A stretch of 37,314 nt of DNA, from the NCBI GenBank assembly GCA_038239195.1, contig JBBSEZ010000033.1, positions 1-37,314 on the forward strand. The letters are read 5' to 3'. The translations under genes and the position numbers were made by a program. The notes below the pieces were generated by a model that had not been told where the DNA came from, ran no database searches, and saw only the letters and a program-made list of their open reading frames with translations. This document shows positions 1-6,839 of the stretch, piece by piece; within the stretch, counting starts at the first letter, position 1, and every line of letters starts with the position of its first letter. The DNA comes from JBBSEZ01 sp038239195 (lineage in GTDB: Bacteria > Planctomycetota > Planctomycetia > Gemmatales > Gemmataceae).

Positions 1-33
1 CAAGGAGGGAGAGGGGGGGCGGAATGCCTTGCT

Positions 34-60
34 CCCCCTCTCTCGTCCTGGGAGAGGGGG
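34..60. repeat. GC-rich hairpin, possible terminator
   Basis: A perfect 9-bp stem (34-42 with 52-60) encloses a 9-nt loop. It lies 18 nt beyond the stop of the leftward dehydrogenase gene, so it could end that transcript. No T tract follows in either direction, so intrinsic termination is uncertain. It belongs to the set of gene-end palindromes seen across this window. Confidence 0.5.
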
Positions 61-77
61 CTGGGGGGTGAGGGGCT

Positions 78-1103
78 TCAATCCACCTCGACAATCGCCT
101 TGATGACGCCGGTCTCCGGCTTCAGCCAGCGCGGGAACTCGCCGATCATCTCGCCGAAGACGGCGTGGTGCGTGATCCACGGCCGCGTGTCGATCTGCCC
201 CTCCTCGATGAGGCGGATGATGCGCGCGAAGTCGGGCGGCAGGGCGTTGCGGCTGGCGAGCAACGTCATCTCGCGGCGGTGCATCAGCGGGTGGGCGAAG
301 CTCACCTCCTGCGTCGTGATGCCCACGAACACCAGCTTGCCGGCGAAGGCGACGTAGTTCAGCGCGTTCGACATGCTCTTGTTGTTGCCGGTCGCGTCGA
401 TGACCACCTGCGCCAGCGTCCCGCCCGTCAGCTCCTGCAGCGCCTTGAGTTCCGAGCCATCGCCCTTGATCTGCACCGTGTCGGCGATGCCCATCGCCTT
501 CTTGCAGAAATCGAGGCGCGCCTCGTTGAGGTCGAAGACGATGGTGCGGGCCCCGGCCAGCTTGGTGAACTCCATGACCGACAGCCCGATCGGCCCGGCG
601 CCAATCACCAGGACGTTGTCGCCGGCGACCGGCGCGGCGCGACTGACCGCGTGGCAGCCGATGGCCAGCGTCTCGACCAGGGCGAGCTGCTCCATCGTCA
701 GTTTGGTCGAGGGGTGGAGCTTGCGGGCGGGGACGACGAAGCGCGGGCGGAGCCCGCCGTCGGTGTGGACGCCGAGCACCTGCAGGTGTTCGCAGCAGTT
801 GGGGTGGCCGCTCCGGCTGGCGTAACTGGTCGGGTCGTTGATGTACGGCTCGACGGAGCAGCGGTCGCCGGCCTTGACGTTGCCGACGCCGGGGCCGACG
901 GCCTCGACCTCGATGCCGAGCTCGTGACCGGGGATGCGCGGGTAGCTGTAGAAGGGCATCTTGCCGAGATAGCCGCTGTAGTCGGTGCCGCAGATGCCGA
1001 CGCGGTGGACGCGCACCAGCGCCTCGCCCGGCCCGGGTTGCGCTGGCTCGGCGACCTGCACTTGCTCGAACTTGCCCGGCTTCTCCAGCAGGATCGCTTT
1101 CAT
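78..1103 (-). CDS. Zinc-dependent medium-chain alcohol dehydrogenase
   Basis: A 341-aa NAD(P)-dependent polyol or alcohol dehydrogenase of the sorbitol/threonine dehydrogenase type. Catalytic-zinc residues Cys38, His60-Glu61 (in PGHE) and Glu144 are present. The Rossmann glycine motif GAGPIG is at 168-173, with Asp191 at the end of the next strand suggesting NAD preference. The structural-zinc lobe is degenerate: where relatives carry four cysteines, only the adjacent pair Cys103-Cys104 remains. The ATG at 1103 is chosen because homology starts at MKAILLEKPG and AGGGG lies upstream; the frame stays open 39 codons further without family similarity. It is divergent from the small membrane gene, with both promoters in a 115-bp gap. 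The substrate cannot be fixed; sugar-acid or polyol oxidation is an inference. Confidence 0.88.
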   Translation of the reverse strand: MKAILLEKPGKFEQVQVAEPAQPGPGEALVRVHRVGICGTDYSGYLGKMPFYSYPRIPGHELGIEVEAVGPGVGNVKAGDRCSVEPYINDPTSYASRSGHPNCCEHLQVLGVHTDGGLRPRFVVPARKLHPSTKLTMEQLALVETLAIGCHAVSRAAPVAGDNVLVIGAGPIGLSVMEFTKLAGARTIVFDLNEARLDFCKKAMGIADTVQIKGDGSELKALQELTGGTLAQVVIDATGNNKSMSNALNYVAFAGKLVFVGITTQEVSFAHPLMHRREMTLLASRNALPPDFARIIRLIEEGQIDTRPWITHHAVFGEMIGEFPRWLKPETGVIKAIVEVD

Positions 1104-1218
1104 GATCGACTTGCCCCTGGTGCGGAGTCGTGGTACTGCCAGGGTCATTGTCGGACCGGCGGGCCAGCGCAACCAGTCCCTTTGCGCTTTTCGGGCCCCG
1201 GGGAAACAGGAGAGCTCC

Positions 1219-1662
1219 ATGAAGACCGCGCCGCGCTGGATGACGATCGTGCTGGTGCTGGCCGGCGCCTACAACCTTGCCTGGGGCACGCTGGTCGTCT
1301 GCTGGCCGGCGTGGACGTTTCGCCTCGGCGGGCTAGAGCAGGAGGGCCATGCCGCCAGCCCGCGCCTGTGGGTGCATCTCTGGCAGTGCATCGGCATGAT
1401 CGTCGGCGTCTACGGGGTGGGCTACCTGATCGCGGCCCGCGATCCGCTGCGGCACTGGCCCATCGTGCTGGTCGGCCTGCTCGGCAAGTTGTTCGGCCCC
1501 GTCGGCGCCATGGAGGGAGTTTGGCGCGGAGAGTTGCCGGCCACGATGCTCTGGACCAACCTCACCAACGACTTGATCTGGTGGGCGCCGTTCGCGCTCG
1601 TTCTTTACCGCGCGTATCGGGCTGCGCTGGAACGAGGGGGGGAGGCGCCTCCCGGGCGGTGA
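1219..1662 (+). CDS. Small four-helix membrane protein, unknown
   Basis: A 147-aa protein with four hydrophobic segments, near residues 8-28, 50-69, 76-95 and 110-130, so an integral inner-membrane protein. Tryptophans are frequent at the helix edges, for example near NLAW, CWPAW and IWWAP. The start is ATG 1219 preceded by AGGAG about 7 nt upstream. It is transcribed away from the dehydrogenase and followed immediately by a large hairpin at 1671-1738. I do not recognise the family. Small proteins of this shape are often transporters, DoxX-like proteins or accessory membrane proteins, but nothing in the sequence decides between these. Confidence 0.7.
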   Translation: MKTAPRWMTIVLVLAGAYNLAWGTLVVCWPAWTFRLGGLEQEGHAASPRLWVHLWQCIGMIVGVYGVGYLIAARDPLRHWPIVLVGLLGKLFGPVGAMEGVWRGELPATMLWTNLTNDLIWWAPFALVLYRAYRAALERGGEAPPGR

Positions 1663-1670
1663 AGGGCCTG

Positions 1671-1738
1671 GGGGCCGCCGAAAACGAGGGGGGCATCGCG
1701 CGGCATTGCCGCGCGACGCCCCCGGTTTCGGCGGCCCC
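1671..1738. repeat. Large imperfect palindrome after membrane gene
   Basis: Arms of about 30 nt (outer stem 1671-1685 with 1725-1738, inner GCGCGGCA with TGCCGCGC) form a long hairpin starting 8 nt after the membrane-protein stop. Few mismatches interrupt it. A terminator or transcript-end stabilising role is plausible; it also marks the start of the decayed region. Confidence 0.65.
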
Positions 1739-1835
1739 TGCCGATCGGCCCGGTCGCGGGCCTCGTGCTTGCCTTCCTTCGCCTCCCCGGGTTGCAGCCC
1801 TTGCGGCCAGCCGGCATTCGGATTGCCAGGGTGCA

Positions 1836-1856
1836 GCGCCACGCTCAGCGTGGCGC
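1836..1856. repeat. Perfect palindrome over the kinase fragment's stop codon
   Basis: A 9-bp perfect stem (1836-1844 with 1848-1856) has the 3-nt loop TCA, which is the TGA stop of the leftward kinase fragment. The last codons of that fragment are therefore encoded by the palindrome itself. This suggests that a short repeat landed in the gene and supplied its present stop. Confidence 0.6.
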
Positions 1857-2483
1857 CTCGGGCCTCTTGAACTGGTTGGTCTTGCTGTCGCGCACGAGGA
1901 CCAGTTCCTTCACCGGGAGGCCCAACCTGGCCAGGCGTTGATCCAGCGATTCGCCCTCGACGTGCTCCATCACCAGGAAATGGGTGCCGGCGGCCTCGTC
2001 GGCGTCGAGGGAGGCGACGATGTTCGGGTGAGAAAGGCGGGCGGCCTCCACCTCCTGGCGGAAGCGCTTCACGAGGTGGGGCCTGTTGAGGTAGCCGGCG
2101 CGAATCAGCTTGATGGCGACCAGCCGGCGCATCAGGCGGTGCTCGGCCAGGTAGACCGTGCCCATGCCCCCCTGGCCGAGTTTGGGGATGAGCCGGTAAC
2201 GGGGATGGTCGAGCAATGGACCGACGCCCGCGCCCAGGTCGCTTTGCGAGCCCGGGCCCGTTGCCGCGCCGGCCATCCGGACCGGCCCGTCTGCCCCCGG
2301 CAACCCCTCGGCGCCGCGCAGGTGCCGGAGCAGGGCGTCCTCCGCCGCTTCCAGGATCGCCGTTTGATCCGGCCCCTCGGGCAGGAAGGCTTCGATCTGG
2401 GTGGCCCGGTGAGGGGGACACTTGCCCAGGCTGTACGCCTACAGTTCTTCGGCGCTGGGCGGAACGCCCCTTTGCTGTTCCAT
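1845..2483 (-). pseudogene. Truncated Ser/Thr protein kinase with in-frame amber stop
   Basis: N-terminal part of a Hanks-type kinase. Reading from ATG 2483, 14 codons (MEQQRGVPPSAEEL) are followed by TAG at 2441-2439. The same frame then continues AYSLGKCPPH and a planctomycete-type N-terminal leader up to the kinase lobe. That lobe shows the glycine loop GQGGMGTVYLAEH, the VAIK lysine, the helix-C Glu (FRQEVEAARLSHPNIV) and the hinge HFLVMEHVEGESLDQRL. Homology stops after LARLGLPV; the HRD catalytic loop, DFG motif and all C-terminal regions are missing. The tail VKELVLVRDSKTNQF is unrelated and ends inside a palindrome. The CAG-to-TAG change and loss of the catalytic lobe make this a pseudogene. 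The TAG could be read through, but the protein would still lack catalytic residues. Confidence 0.85.
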
Positions 2484-2861
2484 GGTTCGATTCACCCGGC
2501 GACTGGTGGGCTTGCTCAACGTTGCCCTCGGAACCACCCCACGGAACAATGCGCGTCCGCTCGAGGCAAGGCGGCACCCGAGCTCCATGGCAAGCCCCGC
2601 GGCCGCGCCCGCCCTCTGGCCTTCCGGCAGGAAGTTTAGCTGCTCGCGTTGTTCGCAGAGTACCGCGCCCGCTGCTCTGCCGCAAGTAATTCTGCCTGGC
2701 CCCGGGCGCTGCGACTGCCCCGCCCTCCTCGACCGCGTCCTGGGCGGCCCTCGAGGTCGAACGCGCTCGGGACCGCGAGGCATCGCAACCTCGGGGTGGC
2801 CCTGAGCGGGCCCGGCTTTCCCGGACAAAGCGGGCCCGCACGAGGCAATCCTCCCTCTGAA
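2484..2861. other. Decayed stretch without recognisable gene
   Basis: About 380 bp between the kinase remnant and the TIGR03067-like remnant. All six frames are either broken or are low-complexity Arg/Pro/Gly translations typical of high-GC noncoding DNA. The frame continuous with the kinase stays open to 2828, but its translation has no similarity I recognise. No promoter, RNA or repeat stands out. Confidence 0.5.
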
Positions 2862-2987
2862 CTACTTGACCCGCTTTAGCACGAAGACGTGCAGCTTGCT
2901 GTCCTCGCCGGCCTCGAACTTTTTCGGCGTTGTCTTCCCGGCCAGGTCGGAGCAGATGGTCAGTTCGTCGCCCACGCTCGCGAGCAT
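2862..2987 (-). pseudogene. C-terminal remnant of a TIGR03067-like protein
   Basis: A 41-codon leftward frame reads MLASVGDELTICSDLAGKTT, then PKKFEAGEDSKLHVFVLKRV and a final Lys before TAG. This resembles the end of planctomycete TIGR03067 domains, which typically read GD-L-C-D-PGK-RP-F and end in VLKR. The domain normally exceeds 100 aa, and a TGA lies two codons upstream of the only ATG, so only the last third survives. It is a remnant, not a functional small gene. The family assignment is from memory of the motif and needs a profile search. Confidence 0.6.
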
Positions 2988-3123
2988 GGTGCCTCAGCTT
3001 GGGCTCACCTTGCTCGGCAGACATCCTGGTTTGGCTTGGATGGATGTTCGAGGGGGGGGCCAAACCGAATGGCAACTCACGCGGGAGCAGTGGGAGGCCA
3101 CGGCCGGCACCTAACCAGACGCT

Positions 3124-3144
3124 GGTGCGACATGAAGTCGCACC
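3124..3144. repeat. Short perfect palindrome
   Basis: An 8-bp stem (3124-3131 with 3137-3144) with loop ATGAA, inside the decayed region between the TIGR03067-like and Doc remnants. It resembles the other palindromes at gene borders in this window but is not next to an intact gene. Confidence 0.5.
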
Positions 3145-3166
3145 GATAACACGACCGGCGGTTGGC

Positions 3167-3211
3167 ACGATCCGCTATTTGACCTTGGAGGAGGTTCTGG
3201 AGCTGCACCGC
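3167..3211 (+). pseudogene. N-terminal remnant of a Doc (death-on-curing) toxin
   Basis: Fifteen codons read TIRYLTLEEVLELHR, which matches the usual start of Doc/Fic-type toxins (RYLT-EVL-LH). Homology ends abruptly at 3211. The catalytic HPFxDGNKR motif is absent from all frames downstream, which are occupied by the opposite-strand gene from 3283. No antitoxin gene is visible upstream. The short length limits confidence, but the motif is distinctive. Confidence 0.5.
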
Positions 3212-3282
3212 CTGGGGCCTACCGATGGCACCGGCCCACCGGATCGAAGCCGTCCTGTTGGAGCTCGAACGTTTTCGGGCGC

Positions 3283-3738
3283 TCACTCCTCCCGCGCTCG
3301 CCAAGTTCCCCCCAGCGCCTCGACGAACGCCTCGGCGCGCGCGTCCGCCTCCGCGCGTAGCGCGGCCGGATCGAGCCCCAGCCGTCGAATCTCGGTGCGG
3401 GAGGTGTGGCCCTCGGGCAGCCACTCGTTCTCGTGGCGCTCGTGGTAGTAGAAGTGCAGGTTTTCGAGCCCGCGCAGGAGCGTGACGTGAAACTCGGCCA
3501 GCTCGACGAGGAAGCGACCGGGCCCCGACGCAGACGGGATCGCCTGCTCGCTCCAGGAAAAGATGGAAAGGTGATCGGAGGCGCCGAGGCCGAAGCGCCG
3601 CTCACCCTGCCAGTAGCGCTCGGACTTGCGCCGAAAGCCCAGCCGCCGCAGCTCGCTGTCCCATAGCCACATTCCTCCACTTCTCTTTTGTGAGGGGATG
3701 AAGGGAACCACCTCGGCGCACCAGACGATGAAGCGCAT
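3283..3738 (-). CDS. Hypothetical protein, aromatic-rich
   Basis: A 151-aa protein starting MRFIVWCAEVVPFIPSQKRS and containing FHVTLLRGLENLHFYYHERH near the middle, then an Arg/Glu/Ala-rich C-terminal helix. Its composition is protein-like (balanced charged and aromatic residues), unlike the surrounding shadow frames, so I take it as real. ATG 3738 is preferred over an upstream in-frame TTG at 3774 because GGGG precedes it. No signal peptide or membrane helix is seen. The 5' end faces the promoter of the cyclophilin gene. I do not recognise the family. Confidence 0.6.
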   Translation of the reverse strand: MRFIVWCAEVVPFIPSQKRSGGMWLWDSELRRLGFRRKSERYWQGERRFGLGASDHLSIFSWSEQAIPSASGPGRFLVELAEFHVTLLRGLENLHFYYHERHENEWLPEGHTSRTEIRRLGLDPAALRAEADARAEAFVEALGGTWRAREE

Positions 3739-3796
3739 GACCCCAGCATACCCGAGCCGGGCCCGAACGAGCAAGCGCCCTCGGCGCCAGTCGAGA

Positions 3797-3825
3797 TTGA
3801 CCCCAATCCGCCGCTCGACTAAAGT
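3797..3825 (+). promoter_or_regulatory. Putative sigma-70 promoter of the cyclophilin gene
   Basis: TTGACC (3797-3802), a 17-nt spacer and TAAAGT (3820-3825), placing the transcription start about 50 nt upstream of ATG 3881. Both boxes match the consensus well for such GC-rich DNA. Confidence 0.5.
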
Positions 3826-3880
3826 CCCGGCCCCTCGCCGGAGGGTGAACGGGCGTCAGGTGTTTGGAAGGAGAAGGGCC

Positions 3881-4789
3881 ATGATGACACGGTGGACAGC
3901 GCGCGGGCTTGCCTTGCGCTCTCTTATCGCGGTCGCCGTCCTCGGCGGCCTGGGACTGACCGGCTGCGGCAAGAAGCCGGCCGCCGAGGAGCCGGCCGCG
4001 AAGGCCGACCTCACGCCTACTTCCGACGCCCTCCGCGCCGAACTGGCCAAGCCGGTGCTGTCCAACGGCCAACCTCCCGCCCCCGGTGCGCGCGATCGGC
4101 TGCACCAGGCGTTCGCCGACGCCGTGCGCACCGGCGACCATCCGCCCGCCGACGAGCCCAAGCCGGTCGATCAGACCGACACCGGGAAATCGACCTACAA
4201 GCTGATGCGCCAGGTGACCGAACTGTGGGACAACATCCGCTTCACCACCCCGGCCGGCAAGAAGATCGAGTACAACGCCCTCATCGAGACCGACTTCGGC
4301 ACCATCGAGATGGCCCTGTTTCCCGAGCTGGCGCCCAACCACGTGCGCAACTTCGTCGCCCTGGCCCGGGCGGGCTACTACGACGGCCTGGTCTTCGAGT
4401 ACGTCCGCCACGACGAGGAAGACGGGAAAGTGTTGCGCGGCGTCGAGGCCGGCAGCCCCACCGGCAAGAGCGCCCCGATCAACTCCAGCATCGGCTACTG
4501 GCTCCGGGCGGAGCTCCACCCCGGCGAGACCATCTCGCACGACGAGGGCATCGTCGGGGCCTGTCGCGGCCGCGAGCAGGACAGCGCGGCCTGCCGTTTC
4601 TACATTAACCTCACCAAGGCGCCCTGGCACGACAACTCGTACACCATTTTCGGAAAGGTAGTGCGGAGGCTGGACGTGGTTCGTACAATATACGCGAAGG
4701 GCGCGGTCCTCAAAGAAGGAGAGCCCCTCCGATTGCCGGAGAGCCCGGTCGTCATCAACAAGGTGACCGTCCAGACGAGCGAGAAGTAG
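3881..4789 (+). CDS. Cyclophilin-like peptidyl-prolyl isomerase lipoprotein
   Basis: A 302-aa lipoprotein: hydrophobic signal with lipobox LTGC near residue 27, an Ala/Pro-rich linker, then a cyclophilin-type domain from about residue 130. The typical opening is visible: IETDFGTIEMALFPELAPNH and VRNFVALARAGYYDGLVFEY. The usual FHR segment carrying the catalytic arginine is replaced by FEYVR, and the loop that follows is rearranged. The later block FYINLTKAPWHDNSYTIFGK corresponds to the FFI and FG-V-G core. The role would be folding of exported proteins outside the inner membrane; activity is uncertain given the altered site. ATG 3881 has a strong AAGGAGA upstream; ATG 3884 is an equal alternative. 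Confidence 0.82.
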   Translation: MMTRWTARGLALRSLIAVAVLGGLGLTGCGKKPAAEEPAAKADLTPTSDALRAELAKPVLSNGQPPAPGARDRLHQAFADAVRTGDHPPADEPKPVDQTDTGKSTYKLMRQVTELWDNIRFTTPAGKKIEYNALIETDFGTIEMALFPELAPNHVRNFVALARAGYYDGLVFEYVRHDEEDGKVLRGVEAGSPTGKSAPINSSIGYWLRAELHPGETISHDEGIVGACRGREQDSAACRFYINLTKAPWHDNSYTIFGKVVRRLDVVRTIYAKGAVLKEGEPLRLPESPVVINKVTVQTSEK

Positions 4790-4856
4790 GCCCACGGGCC
4801 AAGAAGGAGAGGCCGGAACGAGAAGCGAGCGGCCCTCGCCCGTCTCCCAAGATACA

Positions 4857-4994
4857 GGGGGCCCGCGGTGAGGTGCTGGGAGGGGACCCACCCAGAGGAA
4901 TGTTGCGAACCTGGTCAGGCCTTGACGGGTGCAGCCATAAGCAACGGACCGAGTGGCGTGGATCAGCCTCTCCCAGCACCCCGCTGCGGGCCCC
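4857..4994 (+). ncRNA. ffs: Small bacterial SRP RNA (4.5S type)
   Basis: This is the signal recognition particle RNA, which binds Ffh and targets membrane proteins. The ends pair through a long stem (about 4857-4885 with 4968-4994, few mismatches). An inner stem pairs GTTGC (4902-4906) with GCAAC (4941-4945). The conserved core is present: GAACCTGGTCAGG (4907-4919) and, on the other side of the loop, GCAGCCATAAG (4931-4941). The apex differs from the common GGAA tetraloop and reads CC-TTGAC-GG (4920-4928). Placement 63 nt before dnaX, followed by the ybaB-type gene and recR, matches the conserved scr/ffs-dnaX-ybaB-recR order known in other bacteria. GATACA at 4851-4856 could be its -10 box. 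Exact ends are approximate. Confidence 0.88.
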
Positions 4995-5001
4995 GTTCTG
5001 T

Positions 5002-5030
5002 TTAGCGACGCTTCTGCGAAGCGCCGCTAA
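5002..5030. repeat. Hairpin after SRP RNA
   Basis: A near-perfect stem (TTAGCG-CGCTTC with GAAGCG-CGCTAA) and a 3-nt loop, 8 nt after the SRP RNA. It may end or help process that transcript. No T tract follows, so read-through into dnaX is likely. Confidence 0.55.
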
Positions 5031-5057
5031 CCCGGTCTCCAACCACCGCCAGGGAAC

Positions 5058-6836
5058 ATGGCCAAGACCAAAGCGACCGCCCCGGACAAGGAACCGGCCC
5101 CCGCCGCCGGGTACACCGTGCTGGCGCGGCGCTATCGGCCCCAGACCTTCGCCGACCTCGTCGGCCAAGGGCCCGTTGCCCGCGCCCTGACCAACGCACT
5201 GAAGGGCAACCGCGTCGCGCACGCCTATCTGTTCACGGGCGCTCGCGGCGTCGGCAAGACCTCCACCGCCCGCATCCTCGCCAAGGCCCTCAACTGCGTT
5301 CGCGGCCCCACGCCCGAGCCGTGCGGCGTTTGCGAGATCTGCCGGGGCATCGCCAGCGGCGAGGACGTGGACGTCCTCGAGATCGACGGCGCCTCCAATC
5401 GCCGCATCGACGAGGTGCGCGACATCCGCTCCAACGTGCAATACAAGCCCAGCCGGTCGCGCTACAAGATCTACATCATCGACGAAGTTCACATGCTCAC
5501 CAAGGAGGCCTTCAACGCCCTCCTCAAGACCCTCGAAGAGCCCCCGCCCCACGTCAAATTCATCTTCGCCACCACCGAGGTCGAAAAGGTCCCGATCACC
5601 ATCCTGTCGCGCTGCCAGCGCTTCGACTTTGCCGGCATCGCGCTGCCCCGCATCGTCGAACGGCTTCGCGACATCGTTGGCAAAGAAGGCCTCCAGGCCG
5701 ACGACGCCGCCCTCGAGCTCGTCGCCCGCCGCGCGGGTGGGTCGATGCGCGACGCCCAGTCGCTGCTCGACCAACTCCTGGCCTTCGGCGGGGACCGGCT
5801 CACGGCCGACCAGGTGCATCAACTTCTCGGCACGGCGGGCGACGAGAGGATCGTCGCGCTCGCCGAGGCGATCCTGAACCACGACGCGAAAAAGTCCCTC
5901 GACCTGCTCGACGAGGCCGTCGTCGGAGGATTGCAGCTCGGCGAACTGGTCGATCAACTGATGGCCTACTGGCGCGACCTGATGGTGGTCCACTGCGGCG
6001 GGACCGAAGGGCGCGACCTCAGCGTGCCCTCGCGCCATCACGAGGCGCTGCGCCGCCAGGCGGCCACCAGCCTGGACAGTGTCCTCGCCGGGCTGGACGT
6101 GTTGTCCACCACCAAAGCCCGGCTGCGCGGCACCAATCACGGCCGCACGCTGGTCGAGATGGCCCTCGTGCGCCTGAGTCGGATGCAAGACCTCGTCGCC
6201 CTGCCGCAGCTCGCCCAGTGGGTTGCGCAGCTGCGCAACGCCCCGGCCAACTCTGCGCCTCCTGGCCGGTCTGTGCCGCCCGAAGGGATAAAAAAAAAGC
6301 CCCTGATCGGGGCCCCTGAGGCCCCCACCACGGGAAACGGGCCCGCGCCAGCCCCGGCTATCGCCCCGACGGGGGGGGCCCTGCCGATGACGCCGGAAAC
6401 GTTGCCTCAACTGTGGGGGCAAACCCTGGCGAGCCTGGGGGGAATGCTGGCTGCCGAACTTCAGAAGGGCGGCATTCCAGCAATTTCTGGGCCAAACGCT
6501 CTGGTATTGCACTTTCCTCTTGCGTATAATCGATCAAAAGAGTTCTGCGAGGCGCCCGAACGGCTGGCTCGCGTCGAGGAGGCGCTTCGGCGAACGCTTG
6601 GAAAGGCCTGCCAGTTGCGACTGGAAAAGGCCCCGCAGGGCGAGGTTGCTCCCAACGCCGAATCGGGCGAAGGGAGCGCGGGAAAAGAGCCGGCCCAGGC
6701 TCGACGCAACCCGAAGGAAGAGGCGGAGAAGGTGTCGGTGGTCAAACGGGCCATCGACGTAATGGGGGCAACCATCCAGCGCGTCGATGACAACTTCGGG
6801 GCGCCCCCGGATGCCAGCAGCGAGCAGGAGCCGTGA
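5058..6836 (+). CDS. dnaX: DNA polymerase III subunits tau/gamma
   Basis: A 592-aa clamp-loader ATPase. Walker A GARGVGKTS is at 61-69, the zinc-binding cysteines at 80, 89, 92 and 95, Walker B IIDEVH at 140-145 and the sensor-1/SRC segment ILSRCQ at 182-187. The N-terminal AAA+ domain is followed by a collar helical domain (to about 390), a Pro/Ala-rich linker and a C-terminal tau-specific region. An A9 run at codons 411-414 offers slippage into frames with early stops, which would give a gamma-like product of about 420 aa (see separate entry). The start is ATG 5058 with AGGG just upstream. It is first in a dnaX-ybaB-recR group and lies just after the SRP RNA gene. Confidence 0.97.
   Translation: MAKTKATAPDKEPAPAAGYTVLARRYRPQTFADLVGQGPVARALTNALKGNRVAHAYLFTGARGVGKTSTARILAKALNCVRGPTPEPCGVCEICRGIASGEDVDVLEIDGASNRRIDEVRDIRSNVQYKPSRSRYKIYIIDEVHMLTKEAFNALLKTLEEPPPHVKFIFATTEVEKVPITILSRCQRFDFAGIALPRIVERLRDIVGKEGLQADDAALELVARRAGGSMRDAQSLLDQLLAFGGDRLTADQVHQLLGTAGDERIVALAEAILNHDAKKSLDLLDEAVVGGLQLGELVDQLMAYWRDLMVVHCGGTEGRDLSVPSRHHEALRRQAATSLDSVLAGLDVLSTTKARLRGTNHGRTLVEMALVRLSRMQDLVALPQLAQWVAQLRNAPANSAPPGRSVPPEGIKKKPLIGAPEAPTTGNGPAPAPAIAPTGGALPMTPETLPQLWGQTLASLGGMLAAELQKGGIPAISGPNALVLHFPLAYNRSKEFCEAPERLARVEEALRRTLGKACQLRLEKAPQGEVAPNAESGEGSAGKEPAQARRNPKEEAEKVSVVKRAIDVMGATIQRVDDNFGAPPDASSEQEP
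6290..6319 (+). promoter_or_regulatory. dnaX: A9 slippery site with hairpin in dnaX
   Basis: Nine consecutive A residues (6290-6298) code for part of Ile-Lys-Lys-Lys in the tau frame. Directly downstream, GCCCC-TGAT-GGGGC or the alternative GGGGCC-CCTGA-GGCCCC can fold into a stem. A -1 shift reaches TGA at 6317-6319 (product about 420 aa); a +1 shift reaches TGA at 6304-6306 (about 415 aa). Both would truncate the protein after the ATPase and collar domains, as gamma is in Escherichia coli (ribosomal frameshift) and Thermus (A9 transcriptional slippage). Which mechanism applies here cannot be told from sequence. Confidence 0.75.
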
Positions 6837-6839
6837 ATC

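Noticed and set aside
1845..1900. Kinase-fragment tail VKELVLVRDSKTNQF as a DUF397-like piece
   Set aside because: A faint resemblance to the VRDSK of actinobacterial DUF397 proteins, but it is too short and from the wrong phylum. Treated as unrelated sequence after the truncation.
165..2639. An 824-codon rightward open frame across the first genes
   Set aside because: It runs antisense through the dehydrogenase and out of frame through the membrane gene and kinase remnant. The composition is shadow-like and no domain is visible.
3060..3113. Rightward fragment TEWQLTREQWEATAGT as a gene remnant
   Set aside because: It reads like protein but is under 20 codons and matches no family I know. 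Left as part of the decayed region.
3225..3300. Possible short coding fragment MAPAHRIEAVLLELERFRAL
   Set aside because: It looks helical but follows the Doc remnant in another frame and runs into the opposite-strand gene. Too short and unsupported to call.
4755..6512. Long leftward frame opposite the SRP RNA and dnaX
   Set aside because: Antisense to dnaX and the SRP RNA, with no recognisable domain. Read as a shadow frame.
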